DNA from: Candidatus Falkowiibacteriota bacterium
GTDB taxonomy: Bacteria > Patescibacteriota > Patescibacteriia > Patescibacteriales > UBA12075
Length of the DNA stretch: 11,137 nucleotides
Direction of reading: 5' to 3'
Assembly: GCA_030600505.1 (NCBI GenBank)
Contig: JAUVLY010000015.1
Coordinates: 1-11,137, forward strand
The notes under the pieces are model-generated. The model was given only the letters and a program-made list of their open reading frames with translations. It did no database searches and was not told the origin of the DNA. Within the stretch, counting starts at the first letter, position 1. The number at the start of each line of letters is the position of its first letter. Below are positions 1 to 5,894 of the stretch, piece after piece. The position numbers and the translations under genes are program-made.

Positions 1-135
1 CCGACATAACGAAAAAATCGTCCAATGGACGCCTTTGTTTTGTAAAATTGTGCCGCCCATCCAGATCGTCTCATCGTCCGGATGCGCGACGACGACGAGC
101 GCTCGCTCACCAACACGCATCTTAAGCTGTTTCAT
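1..135 (-). CDS. PIG-L/LmbE-family deacetylase, N-terminal fragment
   Basis: Forty-five codons run from an ATG at 135 to the window edge with no stop, so this is only the start of the gene. The fragment contains VVVAHPDDE, the metal-binding signature of PIG-L/LmbE N-acetylglucosaminyl deacetylases, with AHPDDE at residues 17-22. By analogy with MshB, His18 and Asp21 would bind zinc and Asp20 would be the general base. The following WMGGTI also fits the family. These enzymes remove acetyl groups from N-acetylglucosaminyl sugars or related small molecules; the substrate cannot be told from this fragment. There is no signal peptide, so it should be cytoplasmic. A second in-frame ATG at codon 6 (position 120) is an alternative start. 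A promoter lies directly upstream, so it is probably transcribed separately from the cohesin gene. The family call is firm; the rest of the protein is not visible. Confidence 0.88.
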   Translation of the reverse strand, partial: MKQLKMRVGERALVVVAHPDDETIWMGGTILQNKGVHWTIFSLCR

Positions 136-145
136 ACTTAAGCTA

Positions 146-174
146 ATTATACCTCATCAATACGCTTAACGCAA
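146..174 (-). promoter_or_regulatory. Sigma-70-like promoter of the PIG-L/LmbE gene
   Basis: On the minus strand TTGCGT (174-169) is followed by a 17-base spacer and a perfect TATAAT (151-146). Transcription would start near 139, only about 4 bases before the ATG at 135, which implies a leaderless or nearly leaderless mRNA unless codon 6 is the start. The -35 box matches consensus at only three of six positions. Confidence 0.5.
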
Positions 175-177
175 CTA

Positions 178-203
178 AAAGAGCGCTTACTAGAGCGCTC
201 TTT
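178..203 (-). terminator. Hairpin terminator after the cohesin gene
   Basis: AAAGAGCGCT and AGCGCTCTTT form a perfect 10-bp stem around a 6-base loop, TACTAG. Read on the minus strand, the 3' arm ends in a short T run that continues as TTTTAG. The hairpin lies between the cohesin gene end and the promoter of the deacetylase gene, where a terminator is expected. The T tract is short and partly inside the stem, so the strength is uncertain. The near symmetry could let it act in both directions. Confidence 0.55.
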
Positions 204-219
204 AATATTAAAACTATTT

Positions 220-274
220 ATTCGCATGTGCGGCATTCGTAGCGCCGCTTTGACCGCTAGGTCAAATAACGTTA
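220..274. repeat. ATTCGCATGT hairpin repeat, unit A
   Basis: The plus strand reads ATTCGCATGT (220-229), then GCGGC (230-234), loop ATTCGTAGC (235-243) and GCCGC (244-248), giving a 5-bp GC stem. A second hairpin follows directly: TTTGACC, loop GCTA, GGTCAAA (249-266). The unit ends in TAACGTTA (267-274). Just before it, AACTATTTATTCG (212-224) is identical to the sequence that overlaps the hsp20 stop codon at 2212-2224. The same leader, first hairpin and TAAC end recur in units B and C. Confidence 0.7.
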
Positions 275-350
275 ATTCGCATGTGCCCCATTCGTAACGG
301 GGCCGAGCGCGCCCAACGGAAGTGCCCTTGGGGTAAAGCGAGTAACGTTA
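275..350. repeat. ATTCGCATGT hairpin repeat, unit B
   Basis: This is a second tandem copy directly after unit A: ATTCGCATGT (275-284), then GCCCC (285-289), loop ATTCGTAAC (290-298) and GGGGC (299-303). The five stem bases differ from unit A but remain fully paired, while leader and loop are kept. The following 40 bases are GC-rich, with a weaker CCCAA (312-316) / TTGGG (328-332) pairing instead of a tight second hairpin. The copy ends in TAACGTTA (343-350), which overlaps the stop codon of the cohesin gene. Confidence 0.68.
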
Positions 351-2099
351 TTTCTCTTCTTTCTTCTTCATGTCTATCTCTTTTTCCACGTCTTCAACCT
401 CCTTACTGATAAACTCTTCGGAAATATCCAAAGATTCTTTCAGTTTTTCTTTTACACGCCGCTCTGACTCGGAAAGACCCGGCTTTTTATCGGCCAACAC
501 TATTAACTCATCTACTTCTTCGCGCAGTGCGGCAAAGATCTTTCCTAGCTTAAGCTTAGCCTCCTCGGTTTCGGTGAGTATTCGTAATTTCTCTTCTCTA
601 TATTCTTTTCGCTGATAAAATATATAAAGGATAAGTCCGGCAATTATCAAAAGCAGGAGTATAATTATCCAAGGGCAAAATTTTGCTATGATTGACGATG
701 AAATTACGGTCATGATGTGCCGGGTGCTATCCAGACTCTGAGCGCCGCGCTCATCAAAGACCCGGCCCCAAACCTCATAAGTTCCCTTATCAATTTTGCC
801 TTTATAGAAATACGACCAATTACCTTCATTATCTGTCGATACATCGGCTGTTATTGTCTCTTCTTCTTCATTATCACTACCAATATAAAGTTTAACGGTT
901 ACATTGGGATAAAAGGAAGTGCCGCGAATAATCAATTCGTCATTGCGGTTATGAATCTTAGGGATACTGGTTATAATTGGCGGCTTTAAGGGGTCAATAC
1001 TAAACCGAAGCGACGTGGAAGCAGAATTACCGGCCAAGTCAAACGCGGCCACATTTACTTCGTAATTTCCCGGAGCCAAGGGCTTGGTTTGATAATATCC
1101 TTTATCCATTTCCTCCTGGCTTACACGTGTTGATTCCAGCCCGATATTAAGCTGATAATGGCTGACACCCGATGTTTCATCATTTGTAAAAAATATCAAC
1201 TTGGGAGTCGGATTAGTGGCGTCGCCGTCATTATCCAAAACAATTGTAAAATCTTCCGGCGGCGTTATGTCAATTAATAACTTCTTATGCGCTATTTTCC
1301 CCCAACTAAAACGATTTAAATATTTAATATGAAAATACAGCTCCCCATCAACTTGATCCTCAAACTTAATATTTTCTATTACACCATCATTTTCATCACC
1401 GGGGTCATCGTCCGGAATATCGGTTATTTCAAAGCTTATCCCAATAAGGTCAGAGAGTATTTTCCAAGCAAATTCCGGATTATTATCCGAATACCAAGTA
1501 TCTTCATCCGGATGGGAAAGACATGACACTTCAGGTAGTGGTGGCGAAATACCTTTCGGACCCTCGTCTTCTACTTCTTTTTTCTTTTTCGGCTCATCGC
1601 TCACCGCTTGAATTATATACTTGGCATTGCCAAAAGCCTTAAAAACGTTAGTGCCTTTACCGTCGGCGGCCAAAACTACACCGGATGACCAATTTACTTC
1701 TGTAACACCTACTTTTTTCGCGGTAAAAGTAACGTTAAATATTTCCCCGGCACTACCGGTATAAGCACCGGGGGAACCGCCACCAAAAGTAATGGTGCCG
1801 GCTGAGTTGGAATAAGATGGATCAGATGTCCAAAGTTTAAATATTGAGTTGCTGTCGGTTATTTTTGAAATGCTTAAATAACTGGAGTCATATTTAATGG
1901 TACCTTCAGCCGCGTTTATGCCAATACCGCCGCCGCTATCTACCATTACTTTCATAATAAAACTTTTGTTTACTGTATATGTACCGCTACCCGGAGACGC
2001 AAACAAGGTCGCCACTCCGCCCTGAGCTAAACCGGCAACCGGAAAAACAACAAAAGAAAAGAGTATTAGAAGTTGAAAAAATTTATAAAACCTCCTCAT
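348..2099 (-). CDS. Membrane-anchored cohesin-domain protein with Ig-like modules and cytoplasmic coiled coil
   Basis: This 583-residue protein starts with a signal peptide (about 1-25, ending GLAQ). Residues about 27-165 resemble a cohesin module: a beta-rich segment beginning ATLFASPGSGTYTV, then VMVDSGGGIGINAAEGTIKY and a late FNVTFTAKKVG strand. An acidic and lysine-rich linker (about 166-190) follows, then a segment with HPDEDTWY (196-203), and two Ig-like stretches (about 280-368 and 372-465). One membrane segment lies at about 474-495. The tail (496-583) is charged and probably a cytoplasmic coiled coil. Cohesins bind dockerins with high affinity, and a dockerin protein lies two genes upstream, so a role as a surface receptor or monovalent scaffoldin is inferred. 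Oddly, the ATG is followed directly by AGGAGG (codons 2-3) and no Shine-Dalgarno sequence precedes it. A cohesin-like carbohydrate-binding or adhesion domain is the alternative. Confidence 0.78.
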   Translation of the reverse strand: MRRFYKFFQLLILFSFVVFPVAGLAQGGVATLFASPGSGTYTVNKSFIMKVMVDSGGGIGINAAEGTIKYDSSYLSISKITDSNSIFKLWTSDPSYSNSAGTITFGGGSPGAYTGSAGEIFNVTFTAKKVGVTEVNWSSGVVLAADGKGTNVFKAFGNAKYIIQAVSDEPKKKKEVEDEGPKGISPPLPEVSCLSHPDEDTWYSDNNPEFAWKILSDLIGISFEITDIPDDDPGDENDGVIENIKFEDQVDGELYFHIKYLNRFSWGKIAHKKLLIDITPPEDFTIVLDNDGDATNPTPKLIFFTNDETSGVSHYQLNIGLESTRVSQEEMDKGYYQTKPLAPGNYEVNVAAFDLAGNSASTSLRFSIDPLKPPIITSIPKIHNRNDELIIRGTSFYPNVTVKLYIGSDNEEEETITADVSTDNEGNWSYFYKGKIDKGTYEVWGRVFDERGAQSLDSTRHIMTVISSSIIAKFCPWIIILLLLIIAGLILYIFYQRKEYREEKLRILTETEEAKLKLGKIFAALREEVDELIVLADKKPGLSESERRVKEKLKESLDISEEFISKEVEDVEKEIDMKKKEEK

Positions 2100-2149
2100 A
2101 AATTAAAACATTCATATATAATTTATATACTCGATGACACTATTTATTT

Positions 2150-2167
2150 ATTCGCATGTGCCCCCAA
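2150..2167. repeat. Partial ATTCGCATGT repeat
   Basis: ATTCGCATGTGCCCCC begins like a repeat unit, with a C-rich 5' arm, but runs into the leader of unit C without a loop or matching 3' arm. It looks like a truncated copy placed next to the complete one. Confidence 0.55.
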
Positions 2168-2224
2168 ATTCGCATGTCCCGCATTCGTAGTGGCGGGTCG
2201 CCGAAGGCGATAACTATTTATTCG
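2168..2224. repeat. ATTCGCATGT hairpin repeat, unit C
   Basis: ATTCGCATGT (2168-2177) is followed by CCCGC (2178-2182), loop ATTCGTAGTG (2183-2192) and GCGGG (2193-2197). A second hairpin, TCGCC, GAA, GGCGA (2198-2210), adjoins it, as in unit A but with a different sequence. The unit ends in TAACTATTTATTCG, inside which the hsp20 stop codon lies. Read on the minus strand, the two hairpins directly follow the hsp20 stop and may act as a terminator or RNA-stability element, although no T run follows them. Confidence 0.68.
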
Positions 2225-2672
2225 TGTCCTCGTTAATTACGATTATTTTCTTACCACTATTCTGTAATCTAAGCAAAGGCAATCTTAAAATTAAAATGCC
2301 TTTTTTAAATTTAGCCTTTACTTCACTTACATTCACTTCTTGGGGAAGGATAATTTGCCGATAAAAAGGCCCCCAATGGCACTCCTGGCGCAAATATTTC
2401 TTTTCGTCGCCACCCAATTCAACCGAATCCGGCATCTGTCTTTTGCCTTGAATAGTAACAACATCATTCTCATTCTCAACACTGATGTCCAAACCTTTAA
2501 CCTCAACTCCGGGAATAGGGGCAATAATAATAATTGCCTCCGTGGTTTGAAGAATATCAACATCCAGTTGCAAAAAACCGGAACTTTTTTTATCTTTTTT
2601 TTCCTCTTGTGTTTGGGCTTCCATAACCCCGCCTTCTTCAACTTTGACTTTTAATTTGTCTAGAAAACTCAT
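2214..2672 (-). CDS. hsp20: Small heat shock protein, Hsp20/alpha-crystallin family
   Basis: This is a 152-residue, soluble, cytoplasmic ATP-independent chaperone that should hold unfolding proteins as an oligomer. The alpha-crystallin domain spans about 34-132 and ends in the family signature FKKGILILRLP (122-132). GVEVKGLDISVENENDVVTIQGKR (55-78) forms the usual early strands, and a C-terminal I-x-I-type motif (IIVI, 143-146) fits oligomer assembly. Length is typical. The start at 2672 (MSFLDKLK) has no Shine-Dalgarno sequence. An internal ATG at codon 17 (2624) is preceded by GAAGAAGG at good spacing, so a 136-residue form is possible; the lysine- and glutamate-rich N-terminus is dispensable for the fold. 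The last codons and stop overlap a repeat unit. It has its own promoter and interrupts a run of surface genes; no CIRCE-like operator was seen. Confidence 0.93.
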   Translation of the reverse strand: MSFLDKLKVKVEEGGVMEAQTQEEKKDKKSSGFLQLDVDILQTTEAIIIIAPIPGVEVKGLDISVENENDVVTIQGKRQMPDSVELGGDEKKYLRQECHWGPFYRQIILPQEVNVSEVKAKFKKGILILRLPLLRLQNSGKKIIVINEDTNK

Positions 2673-2780
2673 ACTATAAAAACTTCGATTTACAATTGTT
2701 AAAATATTACATAAAACAATCTTTCATCGAACTAATATTAGCAAAATTATATAAATTACTTTGAATTATTAACTTTCTAA

Positions 2781-2808
2781 ATTATAACACAAAATGACAG
2801 ATACTCAA
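2781..2808 (-). promoter_or_regulatory. Sigma-70-like promoter of hsp20
   Basis: On the minus strand TTGAGT (2808-2803) is followed by a 16-base spacer and a perfect TATAAT (2786-2781). Shifted by one base, TTTGAG gives a 17-base spacer. Transcription would start near 2774, giving a 5' leader of about 100 bases that is very AT-rich. It lies in the 160-base gap after the dockerin gene, the logical place for an hsp20 promoter. No recognisable heat-shock operator accompanies it. Confidence 0.55.
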
Positions 2809-2832
2809 AATTATACTATGATTTTTATTATA

Positions 2833-4581
2833 TTATCCTGTCCAAAAAAACATCATTATACTAAAATCAGTCAAATTAACAATACCATCATCATTTTGAT
2901 CCGCGCAATCGTCATCTGTTCCCCAATAGTATAATAGTATTGAAAAATCCGTTAAATTAACCAGCCCGTCGCCATTCAAATCAGCTCCGGAGCAAAGCCC
3001 TTCTTCAAGCGCTCCGCCAATTGCCAAACCTAATATTTGGCTAAAGCCACTTTCGCCATATAATTCAATTATAGTTTTGGCTTTCATCTGGTATTGGCCA
3101 TCGCCCATTCCGGTAGTATTAAAATAAATATTCCATTTACCATCGCTTCGTACTTCAGTTTGTTTTACTTCCGCGTTATCTTCACTTAGATTTGTTTCAC
3201 CCTTGGCGTAAAACCAGGCCTCAACGGTTTCGCCCGGCACCGAATAGCCAAACACTTCTATTGTATCGCCACTATTGTATTCGGTGTTGGCCAGAGCAAT
3301 AGTCGGGGACAAAACAATGTCGGAAACGGTTGTTTGCGTGCCGGCATCAATCCAAAAAGTGGTGGAATAAGTACTGGATTTTCGCCCAAGCGGATCAGCT
3401 CCCCACAAGCTAAAAGTATATATTCCCTGATTTAATTCCTCTAAAAATGCCCCAAATTCAGCTGCGTTATTAGCCAATGCCTTACCTTGCTCAATTCCGT
3501 CTTTCAAAATTGTAACTTCGCTTGAGGGATAAGCCCAGCCGGTTAAAACAACGCCTGGAAGCCCCGGCTCCGGCGGAAAAGGCAAATAAGGGCCGACTCC
3601 CGGGCCAATGTCCGGACCCAGGCCGTCGCCGCTACCGCCACCCGAGCCGCCGCCGCCCGGACCCGGATCACCCGATTCCTCGCCTTCATCACCTTCTTGT
3701 CCGGATATCTCGAACGAAATAATAAAATCTGTCGTGTCATCAACACCATATTCATCTTGGCAGCGGACATAATAAATATACGACACTCCGTTTTGCAAAC
3801 CGCCAATTATTATTGAGTGATAATAAACGCCGGTATAAGTAAAATCATTGGTCATATCCGCGTATAAAGTCCCGGAAGCGGTTGAATAACGGCAGTCCGC
3901 GTAATAATTGGTAACTAAGCTCATTAGAGTATTGGTGGTTCCGTATTGCAATACTCCGGTAGGCTGGCCATTGGAACGTACTTTAACTCCTCCGGACCTT
4001 AAAATTACCGGATCGATCATTGTTATAGCAAATTCACCACGGTCTATTAACTGATTGCTGCTGTTTAGTATCTCGATCCAAATATTTTGCACGCCAATGG
4101 TAGGGGCGTTGAGAATCTGATTCGAGCTGGTAGTACCGTAGAGCGCGTTCGTACCGATCTCTAAACGGATAAATTCATTAATATTAATCCCGGTACTGGA
4201 ATTAAGGGTAATTGTAATTTGATTTAAAGTGCTGGTTCCGGCTCCGGTTATGCTTACGACTACGCCGTCTTCTGAGGCAGTACTGGTAGCGCCTAAATCC
4301 CGGTCTGTATAAGGACCCAGCCGGGAGGAGGAAGTAGCCAGATCAAAGGCCCGGTAATCAAAACCGCTAAGTACGGAAAAATCCGTTGTCACCGGCGTGA
4401 TCACTATCTTGCTACTGGGTGGAATCTGCTCGTGAACTTTATAAATAATCGTATGGTTAGACGGATAACTGGGCCAGGAACTTGATATTGTATCACTCAG
4501 CTGTGAAATTGCTAAACCAGGCTGGGGTAAAATTAACCAGCTCATAATTATTAAATAAATTATGAATTTTTTTAAAACCAT
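2833..4581 (-). CDS. Secreted Ig-like protein with C-terminal type I dockerin
   Basis: This 582-residue protein has an N-terminal signal peptide (about 1-24, ending PGLA). Residues 25-290 are Ser/Thr-rich and beta-strand-like. A glycine- and acid-rich flexible linker follows (about 293-340), then two Ig-like modules (about 343-412 and 418-505). The C-terminus is a dockerin: two calcium loops with D534-N536-D538-N542-D545 and D561-N563-D565-N569-D572, each followed by the same FSI helix start. Cys530 and Cys559 could form a disulfide bridge. Both loops carry Leu-Thr at positions 10-11, where partner recognition residues usually sit, so the module is symmetric and could bind in two orientations. 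There is no membrane segment or catalytic domain, so it is probably released and then tethered by a cohesin such as the one encoded at 348-2099. The N-terminal function is unknown. The ATG has no Shine-Dalgarno sequence. Confidence 0.85.
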   Translation of the reverse strand: MVLKKFIIYLIIMSWLILPQPGLAISQLSDTISSSWPSYPSNHTIIYKVHEQIPPSSKIVITPVTTDFSVLSGFDYRAFDLATSSSRLGPYTDRDLGATSTASEDGVVVSITGAGTSTLNQITITLNSSTGININEFIRLEIGTNALYGTTSSNQILNAPTIGVQNIWIEILNSSNQLIDRGEFAITMIDPVILRSGGVKVRSNGQPTGVLQYGTTNTLMSLVTNYYADCRYSTASGTLYADMTNDFTYTGVYYHSIIIGGLQNGVSYIYYVRCQDEYGVDDTTDFIISFEISGQEGDEGEESGDPGPGGGGSGGGSGDGLGPDIGPGVGPYLPFPPEPGLPGVVLTGWAYPSSEVTILKDGIEQGKALANNAAEFGAFLEELNQGIYTFSLWGADPLGRKSSTYSTTFWIDAGTQTTVSDIVLSPTIALANTEYNSGDTIEVFGYSVPGETVEAWFYAKGETNLSEDNAEVKQTEVRSDGKWNIYFNTTGMGDGQYQMKAKTIIELYGESGFSQILGLAIGGALEEGLCSGADLNGDGLVNLTDFSILLYYWGTDDDCADQNDDGIVNLTDFSIMMFFWTG

Positions 4582-4588
4582 TATTAAA

Positions 4589-4658
4589 AAGATAAATAAG
4601 AAAAATAAGAAAATATATATCTTATTTTTCTTATTTTCATATTTTTCCTATTTATCTT
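4589..4658. repeat. Long AT-rich inverted repeat upstream of the dockerin gene
   Basis: AATAAGAAAAATAAG (4595-4609) and CTTATTTTTCTTATT (4621-4635) are perfectly complementary around an 11-base AT loop. One further pair at each end extends the stem to 17 bp. An outer pair, AAGATAAAT (4589-4597) and ATTTATCTT (4650-4658), can form an alternative stem and overlaps the stop codon of the 124-residue gene. The structure occupies nearly all of the 75-base gap before the dockerin start. It may be a weak terminator, a translation-control hairpin or an intergenic repeat. Confidence 0.6.
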
Positions 4659-5031
4659 AATCTTGATGTCGCCGCTTGATATCCAGATAAAAATTAAAAA
4701 GTATTAATACAAATAAAGCGCCAATGCCAAAGGCGATGACCATTAACCACAAACCAATATTACCGCCAACACTAAGAGCGTCGGCTCTCTCGTCCAGCTT
4801 TTTCTCTTGCTCATTCAATCTCACTTCTTTTTCATCCAACTGCAGGGCCAATTTATTAAAAGGATTTTCCGGTACGCCTACGTTCATCCCGATTGCTGAA
4901 CCTATCTTGGCTCCCAAAAATACGCTAATATCAATCGGGCTTAAATTTGCCACATACAAAAAAGACATCACGATCATCATGAAAAGCAAAACACGCAAGT
5001 GATGGATTAATTCTATGGTTGGTCTTATCAT
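4657..5031 (-). CDS. Small two-pass membrane protein with outward coiled coil
   Basis: I do not recognise a family. The 124-residue protein has a short N-terminal stretch with His and Arg, a membrane segment at about 13-30, then a Gly- and Ile-containing region (31-58). A strongly charged heptad-like stretch, LALQLDEKEVRLNEQEKKLDERADAL in outline, spans about 61-86, followed by a second membrane segment (about 93-113) and a basic end (KRRHQD). Positive charges at both ends suggest both termini are cytoplasmic and the coiled coil faces outward. It lies 24 bases downstream of the FGE-like gene, probably in the same transcript, so a structural or adaptor role in the same envelope assembly is inferred. 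No Shine-Dalgarno sequence precedes the ATG. The open frame and membrane topology make a real gene likely. Confidence 0.72.
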   Translation of the reverse strand: MIRPTIELIHHLRVLLFMMIVMSFLYVANLSPIDISVFLGAKIGSAIGMNVGVPENPFNKLALQLDEKEVRLNEQEKKLDERADALSVGGNIGLWLMVIAFGIGALFVLILFNFYLDIKRRHQD

Positions 5032-5055
5032 ATTATTTGTAGATTCGCATTATTT

Positions 5056-5880
5056 CTATTTAACGCAACGGAACCCGGTGCCTTGCCCGATGCCCGAAGG
5101 GGGTGAAACTATGTATACAGAGTATTGCCCGGCGTCTGATTTATTATCCCAATATCCGCCCCGAGCCATGCCGCGCACTCCGTTATGCTTAATGAAAAAA
5201 TAATCATAATAATAATTTTCGTTTGGTTTATCTTTATTGGTTATTGCCGGTAGGCTATCGCCGCCGGTACTATCAATAAAACCGGCTTCCGGTAACATGC
5301 GCCCTTCAAATTGCCCATCATTTACCGCTCCGCTAACCCATTCCCATACATTACCGATCATATCAAAAGCACCGGCCGCGGACCGGCAATTTATTCCGCT
5401 TCCGCCCCGACCGGGCTGTTCTTCCCAATTATTATTAACCTGGCAATCATCATTGGTCCAAGTACCCAATTTGTCCGGCGTACCTAGGGCAGCGGCAAAC
5501 CACTCTTCGTTCGTGGGCAAGCGCTTGCCCGCTTTAGCGCAAGCCAAGACCGCCTGGTCCTGGGAAATATGGCGCCAAGGAACCAGTCCCGGTGCGCTCA
5601 CGGGCTGGCATTTCTTAGAGTCAATATTAACCCTGGTTTCAGTCTGTCCGCTGGGGCTAAGGTATGGGCAATTATTGCCCGGCGCGGCCTCATATTGGTC
5701 TATGCAAAAATCACCGCTAGCGGAAACGACATTAACCATATAAACCGGGCATTTTCCGTCCGGGGTCGCAACTCCTTCGTTGGAATTTCGTATCTTATCA
5801 CTGGCTTTTATCCCAACAGTAGTTAAAATCACCGCGCTAATTGTCACAATAATTTCCTTTTTACCAATTAACTTCGCCAT
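5056..5880 (-). CDS. Membrane-anchored FGE/SUMF1-like domain protein, probably non-catalytic
   Basis: The 274-residue protein has an N-terminal hydrophobic anchor (about 9-24) and an outward domain of the formylglycine-generating-enzyme family (PF03781-like). Hallmarks in order are FCIDQYE (58-64), GKRLPTNEEW (118-127), DMIGNVWEWV (173-182), ARGGYW (239-244) and the C-terminal GFRC (269-272). True FGE oxidises a sulfatase cysteine using two cysteines in the segment after the RGG motif. Here that segment reads DNKSDAGQYSVYIVS and has no cysteine, so sulfatase-activating chemistry is unlikely. The domain may serve as a binding or structural fold, as in other FGE-like proteins. Eight cysteines outside the anchor suggest disulfides. 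The gene starts 14 bases after the 5895-7277 gene ends, consistent with one operon. No Shine-Dalgarno sequence is visible. Confidence 0.85.
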   Translation of the reverse strand: MAKLIGKKEIIVTISAVILTTVGIKASDKIRNSNEGVATPDGKCPVYMVNVVSASGDFCIDQYEAAPGNNCPYLSPSGQTETRVNIDSKKCQPVSAPGLVPWRHISQDQAVLACAKAGKRLPTNEEWFAAALGTPDKLGTWTNDDCQVNNNWEEQPGRGGSGINCRSAAGAFDMIGNVWEWVSGAVNDGQFEGRMLPEAGFIDSTGGDSLPAITNKDKPNENYYYDYFFIKHNGVRGMARGGYWDNKSDAGQYSVYIVSPPSGIGQGTGFRCVK

Positions 5881-5894
5881 ATAAAAAATAATTT

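Noticed and set aside
267..350. Integron attC-like reading of the hairpin repeats with TAACGTTA boundaries
   Set aside because: TAACGTTA is a simple palindrome and lacks the paired R and L boxes of attC sites. There is no integrase in the window, and the units do not bracket single promoterless cassettes.
212..350. CRISPR array
   Set aside because: There are only two tandem units, with no uniform repeat and spacer lengths, and the repeats also occur singly after hsp20.
2076..2099. AGGAGG at codons 2-3 of the cohesin gene as a Shine-Dalgarno for a later start
   Set aside because: No ATG, GTG or TTG in frame follows at usable distance, and a later start would destroy the signal peptide.
2100..2149. 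Promoter before the cohesin gene (GTGTCA, 17 bases, TATATG)
   Set aside because: Both boxes match consensus at only four positions in a very AT-rich stretch, which is too weak to annotate.
2333..2654. Overlapping frames on both strands within hsp20
   Set aside because: The alpha-crystallin motifs are all in one frame; the other frames give lysine- or phenylalanine-rich products typical of shadow reading.
5237..5743. Plus-strand open frame of 168 codons opposite the FGE-like gene
   Set aside because: It lies fully antisense to a gene with clear family motifs, and its product has low-complexity proline and serine content with no recognisable domain.
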